This document shows, piece after piece, positions 22,165 through 34,100 of a stretch of 64,000 nt of DNA. The notes under the pieces were generated by a model that worked only from the letters and a program-made list of their open reading frames with translations, was not told the DNA's origin and did no database searches. The position numbers and the translations under genes are program-made. The stretch comes from Platanthera guangdongensis (lineage: Eukaryota > Streptophyta > Magnoliopsida > Asparagales > Orchidaceae), in assembly GCA_039583875.1 (NCBI GenBank), contig CM077163.1, positions 233,236,646 through 233,300,645 on the forward strand, given 5' to 3'. Each line of letters begins with the position of its first letter. The first letter of the stretch is position 1.

Positions 22165-25100
22165 CTGAAACAAAGACACAGATTTGATTCCAATTATTCT
22201 GTTTTAATATTGTACTGTATACTATTTTAAAACAAACAATATGAAAAGATAATATTAGGAAATCCACGACGCTTTATTGGCCGGCACGGCATGGCCATAG
22301 TTGTAAGAATTAAGGAGAAGGCTGAAGGACGTGCTAGAATGTCGTCTTTTCGTCCAAAAATATCTGCTGCAATAAATGTTTTTTAGTGCACTAGAGCCCT
22401 TGTCACCCCCAAAAACTAGCACAAAGGATTAAGCTCTCCATCATACAAAAAAATCAAACACCCACCGCCACGTGAGCCTTCTCACCCCCAAAAAACTAGC
22501 TCAAAAGATTAAGCTTTCTGTCATACAAATAAATCAAACAACCACAGCCGCATGAGACTAAGGGTTCGTTTGGCACGGTGGTGGCGCCGTGGCGGCCATG
22601 AACATTATGGTAATGAACTGCCGTTCCCGAATGTTGAAACCGGAATCCGGCCTCTAGTGGAGTTCTACCCTTGGGAAGGGGTGGTCTCGCGCCTACTTCG
22701 CTCCTGCAAGAAAAACAACGGAAGAGACAAGAAAGAACAGACCCAAGGGCTCGGCAGGGAGGTCCCACCACAAACCCGGAAGATCTCTGAGCGCTTCCCC
22801 TCCTTAGCCAAGAGCCGAGCTAAGATACTCTCAGAGAACACTTGAGAATGAGAGCAAGGAGGCACTGAAAAAACGTGTCCTCTGAGGTACCCCTTGGGTC
22901 TTATTTATAGATTTTCAGAATCTGAACTGCCAATAACCAAAAGGACTGACCTGGAAATACCAAAAGGCCCCTGGTTGGGTCTGCCAACAGCCAAACTCCG
23001 CTGTTCTGAACAGCTATGCGCAGTCCAACCTGGTCTGCCAACAGCGAGGCTCCGCTGTTCTAAGTAGCTATTCGCACCCCTGGGTGGTCAGCTCGCCTTC
23101 AGTTCTCCCGCAGGAGGCGGGTGCGGTCTGGCTTCGTGGCTCGCCTATCCTCCCTGGGCGAGCGCGAGCCGATAGGGGCGAGCTGCCCGTCTTCTGCCGG
23201 GCGGATCGGCAGCCGGGTCGCGTACGGGGGGTTGGCCGGCGGGTCGCCAATCGCGGGTCCGGCTCGCTTGCTGCGGGTCGCCAGCTCGCTCGCCTGCGAT
23301 GGGCGGGAGCGGGCCAGCCCTCCAGTCGTTCAGCCCGTTCTGCCGCTCGGGTGCGGGTCGCGGGGCCAGGCCTGCTCAACCTCCCTGGCGGGACCCGCTC
23401 GCCGGACACAGGGTTGTACACAATCCCCGCTCTTTTTGAGCTTGAATCAAGCTCGGAAAGAACCATCCAACCCGCGTGTTCGGCGGGCTCTTGTGCTGAG
23501 CTGGCAGGGAATCTTCTGGTGGGGGCCCACTGTCTTGCTATAAATACACACCGCCAACCCCTGGAGGAGGCTCCCCAGATCCCTTCATTTCCTCTGAGCA
23601 GACCCTAATTTCTCGATGCCGGTCAGCGAAGAGGTGCGAGCTCGCCTGGCGGCAGCGAGCCTGAAGACTCAGGAGGAGGCCCTCGAGGCTGCCCCTTGGT
23701 TATCACGCGGGTCTCCCGGCCCTGTCTTCAGGCCGGCGAAGGGGAAGATCGTCAGGCGGTCTCTGGCGGGCGACTGTCCGGGCTCCAGCTCGGCCGCGGG
23801 TGTCGAGGTAATCCCCGGTGGACGTGACCTTCCGCGGGTTATTGCTGTACCTTTGACCCTTTGTTTTGCAGGCGATTCCCTGTGAGGAGGCGGGGAATGA
23901 GGGAGAGGATCGCCCCTCTCGAGAGTCGCCTGAGAAGGTCGCTGGTTCCCCGGTTCTGGATCGCCCACCTCCGGAAACTCCCTGTCCGGCGGTCTCCCAC
24001 GGGCTGGGGAAATCTCTTGAGACCCTCGAGGGAGGAAACTTTCAGGGTCGGCCGGGCTCTTCTCGCCCATCTGTCGGTGCGGGCGACGTGCAACCCCTGG
24101 TGAGCTGGTTTTTATCGATGGCTTTGTCTCTTGCTCGCTCATTCTGACCCCTCCCCGCTTGCAGGCTTTCACAGGGCCTCTCCTGAAACCGAGATGAGCG
24201 AAGGGTACTCGCCTCCGCCTGACGTGGACAGTGTTTCTGACTATCTGGGCGACCCGACCGATGCGGCGGGGATGAAGAGGCAGGTGACGCGGCTATTCCA
24301 GAAACACACACTGCTGCTGCAGGAGATCATGAAGAGAATCGATGACGACAAGGCCGAGACCGAGGCCCGGCTCGCGGCCTTGGAGGGCCCTCCGCGCGAA
24401 GCGGAAGACGACGATGTCACCTCGCCGGGCCGTGCATATAACGCGAGCCGAGGGGCATCTTAAGAGCGCCGTGGAGCAGGTCGGCTTGGCTCAGCGGGAG
24501 CTGGTGGCGGTTCGCGATTACCACGATCCCCGTGTGCCGCCTCGGTCGGGAACGAAGAGGCGGCACAGGTGGAAGTGGGTCGAGTACTGACCCAGTTGTT
24601 TGCCCCTCGCTTGCGGGATACCGGGGGGTTATTGTCATTTCGTAGTTATCTTGTATTTGTAATTGCTTGCGACTCTTTCAGCCCGCCTATGGGCCTAACT
24701 ATTTTGTTGCTGAGATGTATTGAAATATCGTGCTGCTTTTCTTTTGTTTTTTGTGGGGGGTTAAGGGAAAGGTCCATTCTTCCTTTTGCGCTGATCGGGG
24801 CGAGGGCGAGCCGAGGAGCTCGCCAGACGGGAGTCTCCCGTCTTGCGCGGAACGGCGTGCGGGTGCGGGTTGGGGTTGGTTCGCCCGCGCTGGTCTCCCG
24901 CGGTTGCAGCCGGGCGGGGACCGTGCCGGCTCGGCCTTTGCGGTGCGGTCGCGCGCGGGAAGTCGAACCGTCGGGTTGATTTTTGGCTATCCGCACCCCG
25001 CCTTTCGGCGGGAAGTTTCCCGCCCTTTCTCTTTCCCTATAAATAGGCCTTGCAGGCCCCTAATTTCTCCACCGATTCCAAACTTTCTTGCTTCCCGTTC

Positions 25101-28100
25101 CCGCGGAGTATCGTCTGTGTTCGCCTTCTGGCTTTTTCTCGCGCGTTCGGCGGCGACTCGACGGGGATGGGCGGAGGCGGCGGCGACGTGGACGGCCGAA
25201 GCAAGTGCGCTTGGACCTTCTCCGAGCATGATTTCCCTCGCGCCGTTATCACAGAGCGCGAATACTTGGAAGCTCTAGGCGACCACATCCCAGCCGGGTT
25301 CTCTGCGAGGCGACCCGAAGAGGGGGAGAAGATCAACGACCTGTCTAGGAATGAGCTCGCCATCCCTCTCGCTCACTTTGAGGTAGGCCTGCGACTCCCC
25401 CTGTGGCCCGAGGTGCGCCAGGTGCTAAAGTACTTCAGGGTCGTACTGGGCCAGATGACCCCGAACTCCATCGCCGTCATGATGGGGTTCGCCTGCTTCC
25501 TGCGAGAGGAGCGGGTGGAGTTCAGCCTCACGTGTTCCGAAGCTGTTCTCCTTCAGGGAGAATCGAGACGGGACGGCCTACTTCTCCAGCGCCCACCTCA
25601 AGGTGCGAGAGACAGTTAACAAGAGCCACAACTGGCTGAAAGAAGTTCCTGTTCGTCAAAGGGTGGACTTCNNNNNNNNNNNNNNNNNNNNNNNNNNNNN
25701 NNNNNNNNNNNNNNNNNNNNNNNNNNNNNNNNNNNNNNNNNNNNNNNNNNNNNNNNNNNNNNNNNNNNNNNNNNNNNNNNNNNNNNNNNNNNNNNNNNNN
25801 NNNNNNNNNNNNNNNNNNNNNNNNNNNNNNNNNNNNNNNNNNNNNNNNNNNNNNNNNNNNNNNNNNNNNNNNNNNNNNNNNNNNNNNNNNNNNNNNNNNN
25901 NNNNNNNNNNNNNNNNNNNNNNNNNNNNNNNNNNNNNNNNNNNNNNNNNNNNNNNNNNNNNNNNNNNNNNNNNNNNNNNNNNNNNNNNNNNNNNNNNNNN
26001 NNNNNNNNNNNNNNNNNNNNNNNNNNNNNNNNNNNNNNNNNNNNNNNNNNNNNNNNNNNNNNNNNNNNNNNNNNNNNNNNNNNNNNNNNNNNNNNNNNNN
26101 NNNNNNNNNNNNNNNNNNNNNNNNNNNNNNNNNNNNNNNNNNNNNNNNNNNNNNNNNNNNNNNNNNNNNNNTTCTACGCATTTATCCTCATCCCCTGCAG
26201 AGTTAGATCCTAACCCACCAGATCGTTGTGTTCCCACGGACCCCGTAATCTTTGAAATCGTCCGTGTGTCTCCACCTCAGGTCGACTCTTTGCGAAAGAG
26301 GTTGCGTCCATTTTTCCGGATGCGACTCTGGAAGCATCAAAGATTCTCGCGCGACACAAGTTTGCTTCCCCTCCTGCATCCATTTCTACACGAGGCTTCG
26401 TTCATTTTACTTCTGATCAAAGTATTGCTATATTTTGTCGTAGCAAAACCTTTTTTTTAGTGGTGAGTGCTAAGATAATCTAACGGCTAATATCGAATTT
26501 TGAGGTGCTAATCTCATTGCTCTATAATCATCACATTATTACATAGACAGAACAGAGAACATACTTTAAAAAAAACAATACTCAAACAATTGCACATAAT
26601 AATAATAATATACACAACATAATTCTACGTATTAATCTTTATTGATAATGCATGTAGCTCTATGCGTGTTCTCCACACGTAATCCAACCAATCATGCTAA
26701 ATAATATAACAAAGGTTACATAAGAAGAAAAAAAGTTTTTTTTTTTTTAATTTTTATAATAAGGAACCATAATAGAAATAATAGTCGAAAGAAAGAATGA
26801 AATTTTATAGCATATCAGAAGGAACCATAAGAGGAGGCAGCAGACAATCAGGCAGAGCAGGCTGGTGATAAAATGAGTTCAATGTGGACCTGAGCGGGCG
26901 TTAAGTTTACAGATCCCATGCGCAGTTTTAGGAAGAGCAGCAGGAAGTCTTTTGGTTCAACAGCTGACCCCCGGATCTGAACTGTGCCTCGAGGCCTCGC
27001 GCTATTGCCATCGTCTGAACTCGCCATCCTGAAACAAAGACACAGATTTGATTCCAATTATTCTGTTAAATATTGTACTGTATTACTATTTAAAACAAAA
27101 ATATGAAAAGATAATATTAGGAAATCCACGACGCTTTATTGGCCGGCACGGCATGGCCATAGTTGTAAGAATTAAGGAGAAGGCTGAAGGACGTGCTAGA
27201 ATGTGTCTTTTCGTCCAAAAATATCTGCTGCAATAAATGTTTTTTAGTGCACTAGAGCCTTGTCACCCCCAAACACTAGCACAAAGGATTAAGCTCCCCT
27301 TCATACAAAAAAATCAACAACCCCCTGCCTGCGTGAGCCTTCTCACCCCCAAAAAACTAGCTCCAAAGATTAAGCTTTCGGTCATACAAATAAATCAAAC
27401 CACCACCGCCGCATGAGACTAAGGGTTAGTTTGGCACGGTGGTGGCGCTGTGGCAGTCATGAACATTATGGCAATGAACTGCCGTTCCCGAACACCCGAC
27501 CTCACCTAAGGAACTCCATCTACTTTTACATTTAAAATTTATTTTTTTTTTCCTGGTGGTTTGCCGTCAATAACTGTTGTTATTTTTGTTGGAAGCGATA
27601 CTAAGCGAGTATACCAACTAAGTACTCCGGCGAGTACACAGCCCGGCGAGCTCCACAGCTCCGGCGAGACCAATTTAGCGAGAGCGAATCGAGTTGTTCC
27701 TGCGAGAACACAACCTCCGGCGTGTGACCAACTCTCGTGCGGCGAGACGGGTCGGCGAGAGCTCCCGGCGAGACAGTTCCGGTGAGAAGGTCGCGTGTGC
27801 GAGCTTCTCCGGCGAGTTCGAGCTCTCGGCGAGTGCGGGCTCTCGGCGAGTGCGGGCTCTCGGCGAGTGCGGGCTCTCGGCGAGTGCGAGCTCTCGGCGA
27901 GGTTGTACGCGGGTGCGGGCTTCTGGCGCGTGAGGTGGGGGAGAGGAAAAATCAGGAGTTATTTCCCGCAGGAAATAGTATGCGGGAGCTTTTAAAACTC
28001 AATATTACTCTCTCTCAACCTCACTCTTCTCACTCTCTCTCACTACTCTCTCTCTCTATTATCTCTCTCTATTATCTCTCTCCTGCGGGAGTTAAAGAGG

Positions 28101-31100
28101 AAAAGAGGAAAAACTTTTCACACCTTTTTCAACAACCAAAATAAGTACAAGGAGAGGTCAAAACCTCTCCAACTACCCCTATTAATTACATCATTAACTC
28201 TCCATCATAAATGCATTTAAAAACTTAATAATAAAAAACTTAATCATAAAAACCTTGACAATTTGACCGAGTCAAACTGTCAACCCAACAAACTCCCCCT
28301 CAAACTTGGCAGCACATGCCGAGTTTGCCTTTGAGCTTCAGGAACGTGTCCACCTTCAACGCCTTGGTGAAGATGTCCGCGACTTGCTCTCCGGTCAGGC
28401 AATACTTCACTTCCACTGTCTTCAACTCTACCTGCTCCCTTAGGAAATGATACCTTGTCTCGATATGTTTGCTACGTCCATGTAGCACGAGATTCTTCGC
28501 GAGCTGGATGGCCGACATGTTGTCCACCATCATAGTCGTTGGCCCATCCACTCCATGCTGCAAACTCTCCAACAGATTCCTTAGCCAGATGGCTTGGCAG
28601 GTGCCAGCTGCTGCTGCAATATACTCAGCCTCGCAGGACGATAGAGCTATCGTTGCCTGCTTCTTCGAGCTCCAAGAGAACACCCCCGTTCCCATGCTGA
28701 AGGCATATCCGGAAGTGCTCTTCCGATCGTTCACATCCCCGCCGTAGTCACTATCCGAGTATCCTACCAGTGTCAGCTCTTCTCCAGTAGCATATTTCAG
28801 CCCATGGTCTCTGGTCCCGTTGATGTACCTCAGGATCCTCTTCGCTGCCGTGAAGTGGTCTTCCTTTGGCTCCTCCATATGCCTGCTCACCACTCCGACC
28901 GCATACATGATGTCCGGTCGGGTGAAGGTAAGGTAGCGTAGACTGTCCACCAAACTCTTGAATAGGGTAGGATCCACCGCTCCTTCCTTAGAATCTTTCT
29001 TCAGCTTCAACCCTGGGTCAGCAGGAGTGGAGATAGGCTTACTATCCTCCATCCTGAACTTCTTCAGGATCTCCTCTGCGTACTTGTTCTGGGATATGAA
29101 GATCCCGTCTTCTCCCTGCTTCACTTCCACTCCCAGGAAGTAGCTCAACTCTCCCAAGTCTGTCATTTCAAATTCCTTCTACATCATGCCCCAGAACTCC
29201 TCATACATAGCAGCATTGTTTCCCGTGAAAATCATGTCGTCCACGTAGAGGCACACAATCATCATGTTGCCCTCCTGGTCCACCTTGGTGTAGAGGGCGT
29301 GCACATGCGGGCTCTTCTGATAGCCATGCTTTTGTAAGTAAGCATCAATCCTTCCGTTCCACGCTCTTGCCCCTTGCTTCAGTCCGTAGAGTGCTTTATC
29401 TAACTTGCAGACTTTTCTCTCCTGCCCCTTCACAACGTACCCTGGAGGCTGCTCGATGTACACATCTTCCTCCAAGTACCCGTTCAAGTATGCCGAGACC
29501 ACGTCCATCTGCATGATTCTCCAACCATGGTGAGCCGCTAGCGCTATGATCAATCGGATGGTGTCAACACGCGCTACGGGGGCAAACACTTCATCATAGT
29601 TCACGCCTTAGACTTGTCGATAGCCCTTCACCACTAGCCTGGCCTTGTGCTTCTCCACTTCGCCATCCTTGTTCTTCTTCACTTTGTACACCCACTTCAC
29701 CCCGAGGGGTGTTTGGCCTGCAGGAGGGTCGACCAACTTCCAGGTCTCGTTCTTCTTTATGGAAGCGATCTCCGCATCCATCGCCTTCCTCTAACTCTTC
29801 TCCTTGGCAGCTTCATCGTAGGAGCACGGCTCGACATCTGCTAACAGACAATACAAAGAAAAATTATTAAGTGTCGGTGCCGTCTCCTCATATATCTCAT
29901 CCAGCCTCCGCATCCTGGGCTGAGGACGATAGTCCTTGCTCCCACTGGTGCTTGCTCCTCCAGGGCTGCTTCCACTCGTGCTCGCACCACTAGAGTAAGG
30001 GGTGAGAGCTCCCCCTGAACTTCCGCTTGGTGGTGATGGTGGCTCCGCTCCACCCATCTCCGCTTCAGCCTCTCCTCCATCTTCTTCATCATCCTCGAAA
30101 AACATCCCCTTGATGTTCTTCACCGCCTCATCCCAGCTCCAGCAGCTTCCTTCTTCAAATACCACATCTCGTGAGATGATGGCTTTCTCCGTCTCAGGAT
30201 TGTATAACTTGTAAGCCTTGCTCGCGGGAGCGTAGCCCACAAAAATACACTTTTCGCTTCGATCGTCCAGCTTCTTCCTCCTTTGGTCCGGGACGTGGGC
30301 ATAAGCCACACACCCGAAGACCCTTAGGTGCTTCACACTTGGTTTCCAACCACTCCAAGCCTCAAACGGTGTCTTGAACTTCACACTCTTGGTAGGGCAC
30401 CGATTCAGCACGTACACAGCCACCTGTACTGCTTCCGCCCAGAACTTCTTTGGTAGTCCCTTACCCTTCACCATGCTCCGTGCCATGTTCATGATTGTGA
30501 GGTTCTTCCTTTCTACCACGCCATTTTGCTGAGGCGAGTAGGCCGCCGTCAGCTGATGAGAGATCCCCCATTGCCTACAGTACTCGTCGAACAGCCTAGA
30601 GGTGTACTCCCCACCTCTATCCGTTCTAAGTACTTTCAGCGGTTGACTACTCTCCTTCTCAGCCATCGTCCGGAACTCCTTGAACTTCTCCAGCGCCTCA
30701 GCCTTCTCCTTCAGAAAATACACCCAACACTTTCTGCTGAAGTCGTCGGTGAATGTGATGTAGTACTTGCTTCCACCGATTGAAGTTGTTTCAAATGGAC
30801 CAGCGATGTCCGAGTGAACCAACTCCAATGGCCTCGTCGCCCTTCGGGACTTGCCACCCTCAAATGTCTCTCTTCTCTGCTTCCCCTTGGTGCATGCCTC
30901 ACAGACCCTATGAGGAGGTGTGATCATAGGCAGTCCTTCCACCATCTTTGATCCAGACAACAATTTCAGGTCTGTGAACCCCAGATGCCCCATCCGGTGG
31001 TGCCACAGCCAAGCTTCCTCCTCTTCTTCATTCCTCGCGAGATATGCCGTCTCCTTTACATCCATGCTCAAAGTGAAGAGACGGTTCGCCGTCATCTTTA

Positions 31101-34100
31101 CCCTCACTACTTCTTTCCCATGACCGTCCTTCATGGCCAGGGTGCCATCCCGCAACAAGACCCGGTAGCCCTTCTCCACCAGCTGCCCAAGACTTAGGAT
31201 GTTACTCCTCAAGCCCGGCACATAAAAGACGTCGTTGATGAGAACCTCCTTTCCACTCAACACAACCGCCACAACTCCTCTCCCTTCCACTGCTATCTTT
31301 GAGGCGTCGCCGAAACTCACCTCACCACCATTTGGCTCAAGGCTCGTGAACAGCTCCCTCTCTCCGCACATGTGGTTGCTGGCTCCGGTGTCTAAGTACC
31401 ACACTCCATTCCTTCCGCCTCCAGCACCTTGGATAGTAAGGAACATCATCGGGTCGCCTCCCGTGTTGCTCGTCTCCGCATAGTGGTTGGTCTCCCCTCC
31501 CTTCCGAGGAGCCCAACAATCATAGCTCATGTGCCCAAACTTGTCACAGTTGTAGCATTGAGTCTGCGACATGTCTCCTCTACCTCCTCTTCCTTGGCCT
31601 CTGCCTTGGTCTTTTCTTCCTCTGCCTTGGCCTCTGCCTTGGCCTCTTCCTCTACCTCCGGCGTTCCAACCTTGGTTCTGCTCGAACTCCTTCTGGTGTG
31701 ATTGACTTCTCCCTTGGTCTCTACCACCTCTTCCTCCTCTACCTCTTCCTTGGTAGCCACGGCCACGCTGGCCACCACCACTTCCTGAGCTCTCTCCGAA
31801 GTTCAGCTGAGTCTGGAGTGCTTTTCCCAAGCCACTCACTTCTTCATCATCTTGCGTCATTCTGTACTCATGGGCTTGCAATGAGCCTATCAATTCATCT
31901 GTCGTCATCACCGTGAGGTCCTTCGATTCTTCGATGGCCACTACCACGTGTCGGAACTTTTTTGTCATAGAGCGTAGGAGCTTCTCCATGAAGCTAACCT
32001 CGTCTATGGTCTCCCCATTTCTCTTCATCTCATTTGTGAGCGTCCGTAGACGGGTAGACGGGTCACATAGTCGCCAACCTTCTCCGACCCTTGCATCCTT
32101 ATCATCTCATACTGGCCTCGGAGGGATTGCAACTTAACTTTCTTGGCCTTGTCTACTCCCTGCATGGAGCGCTGCAAGATCTCCCATGCCTCCTTCGAAG
32201 TCTCGGCGTCCGAGATCTTTTCGAACGTAGCTTCATCTACACCTTGATACAAAATGAACAACGCCTTCTTGTCCCTCTTCTTAGCTTCTCTCAATGTTGT
32301 CCTCTGTGCGTTCGTTAACGCGGCTTCTGCTTCGGCAGTCAGCACCTCCACATCATCCTCTACTACCTCCCACAACTCCTTGGAGGCTAGTAGTACCCTC
32401 ATCTGGATGCTCCAGTTCCCATAGTTGGTCTTCGTCAACTTGGGGACTTGCCCCGACACGGCACCTCCAAACTCCATCTCTCCCCTACTTCAAACCTTCC
32501 GAGTCACCGTAAAGGTTTGGAACCTGGCTCTGATACCAGTTGTTGGAAGCGATACTAAGCAAGTATACCAACTAAGTACTCCGGCGAGTACACGGCCCGG
32601 CGAGCTCCACAGCTCCGGCGAGACCAACTTAGCGAGAGCGAATCGAGCTGTTCCTGCGAGAACACAACCTCCGGCGTGTGACCAACTCTCGTGCGGCGAG
32701 ACGGGGTCGGCGAGAGCTCCCGGCGAGACAGTTCCGGTGAGAAGGTCGTGTGTGCGAGCTTCTCCGGCGAGTTCGAGCTCTCGGCGAGTGCGGGCTCTCG
32801 GCGAGTGCGAGCTCTCGGCGAGGTTGATCGCGGGTGCGGGCTTCTGGCGCGTGAGGTGGGGGAGAGGAAAAATCAGGAGTTATTTCCCGCAGGAAATAGT
32901 ATGCGGGAGCTTTTAAAACTCAATATTACTCTCTCTCAACCTCACTCTTCTCACTCTATCTCTCTCACTACTCTCTCTCTCTCTCTATTATCTCTCTCCT
33001 GCGGGAGTTAAAGAGAAAAAGAGGAAAAACTTTTCACATCTTTTTCAACAACCAAAATAAGTACAAGGAGAGGCCTTTATATAGGCAATCAAAACCTCTC
33101 CAACTACCCCTATTAATTACATCATTAACTCTCCATCATAAATGCATTAAAAAACTTAATAATAAAAAACTTAATCATAAAAACCTTGACAATTTGACCG
33201 AGTCAAACTGTCAACCCAACAATTTTAAGACTGCGGGGTTTTTGTCCAAACTCACCAATATATTGATATACTGCTGCACCGAACAATCCTAAGCCGACAA
33301 TATATTACTCACACATCCAACAAATAGGTTAGAGTAGAGACGGCCATATTTTAACGTACACTTAGGTCAAAAAGTTAAACCATAGGGCTTGATATCGATC
33401 TTGGCTGCTGCGCATAGACCATTCATTTCACCCTAAAAAGTAGTCAAAAAACTAGGATTTTTCTTGACAATTAGAAAATGTCCTGATATAAAATTATTTG
33501 ATATATATGCATGGTGAAATTAAAGAGCTAGAGGTTAGACATAAAGAAATCATCTCACCTGTTCTTGATATCTGCAGCCATGGCCATGAAAGCGTGCTCA
33601 ACATTAATAGCATCCTTGGCACTGGTCTCCATGAATGGTATTCCAATCTCATCAGCAAAGGCCTGATTTAAAAAAAACAATAAAACAGGGAAGGCTGAAG
33701 ATTGCTCAAAGGCACTGCTTGAATCAACCTTAAATATCAAATATAAACGTGTATCTTATAAATGTGCATCAAAAATGCATTATGCATGTAGCGTGCGCTT
33801 GACTTAACAAAGTCAGAGAAGGAATTAATCATTGGATCCGGCCGAGCTCATATCAAAATTAACAGGCTTGGACAGAATGGGAAGTTCGTTTATAATTGGC
33901 CAACTGACAGCCCTAAATCAAGCACATTGATAATCTATAAATGTATCATTGCATATGACATGCAATGAAGATAGCAAGAACTTATTATTGTTGAGAATTT
34001 AGTGCCACCTCGAAAAACTCATGTAGTACTATGCACTTAATATATATCATAAGCTCCTTCACTTATAACTGATTGGTTTTTAAGGTTGATGCATATGCTC

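Larger units (their letters stand above)
21410..22631. repeat. Duplicated segment, copy A (with intact exon 8)
   Basis: Aligns almost end to end with 26275-27495. The two differ mostly by one- to few-base insertions and deletions. Copy A carries the intact Rab exon 8 and the MITE start. It ends where a Gypsy-like LTR begins inside that MITE (22632). Confidence 0.85.
22632..25671 (-). mobile_element. GC-rich LTR element, probably Gypsy-like, cut by a gap
   Basis: Starts with TGTTGAAACCGG directly inside a MITE, at a point where the other copy of that MITE continues uninterrupted. A minus-strand TATA (CTATAAATAA at 22901-22910) indicates that the LTR reads leftwards, so the element is on the minus strand. 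No gag-pol is visible before the gap. Instead two plus-strand, hence antisense, open regions occur at 23616-24463 and 25167-25619. Antisense extra ORFs are known in large plant Gypsy families such as Grande and Retand. The element's far end is lost in the N gap. Confidence 0.6.
27587..33221 (-). mobile_element. Copia-1: Ty1/Copia LTR retrotransposon, defective
   Basis: Complete element of 5,635 bp on the minus strand with TGTTGG...CAACA LTRs, flanked by perfect 5-bp duplications ATTTT at 27582-27586 and 33222-33226. It has an initiator-Met primer site, a single gag-pol region in Copia order (gag, protease, integrase, RT, RNase H) and a purine tract before the 3' LTR. The coding region carries one frameshift and three stop codons, so it cannot be autonomous. 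Its polyprotein is close to that of Copia-2, but the LTRs are different. It sits in Rab intron 7, inside a MITE, in the same orientation as the gene. Confidence 0.95.

Noticed and set aside
26848..27057. Independent 69-codon gene
   Set aside because: It is the frameshifted copy of Rab exon 8 read through into the 3' region.
27586..27601. Copia-1 as a tandem with the Gypsy-like element
   Set aside because: Copia-1 has its own exact ATTTT duplications on both sides, so it is a separate insertion.
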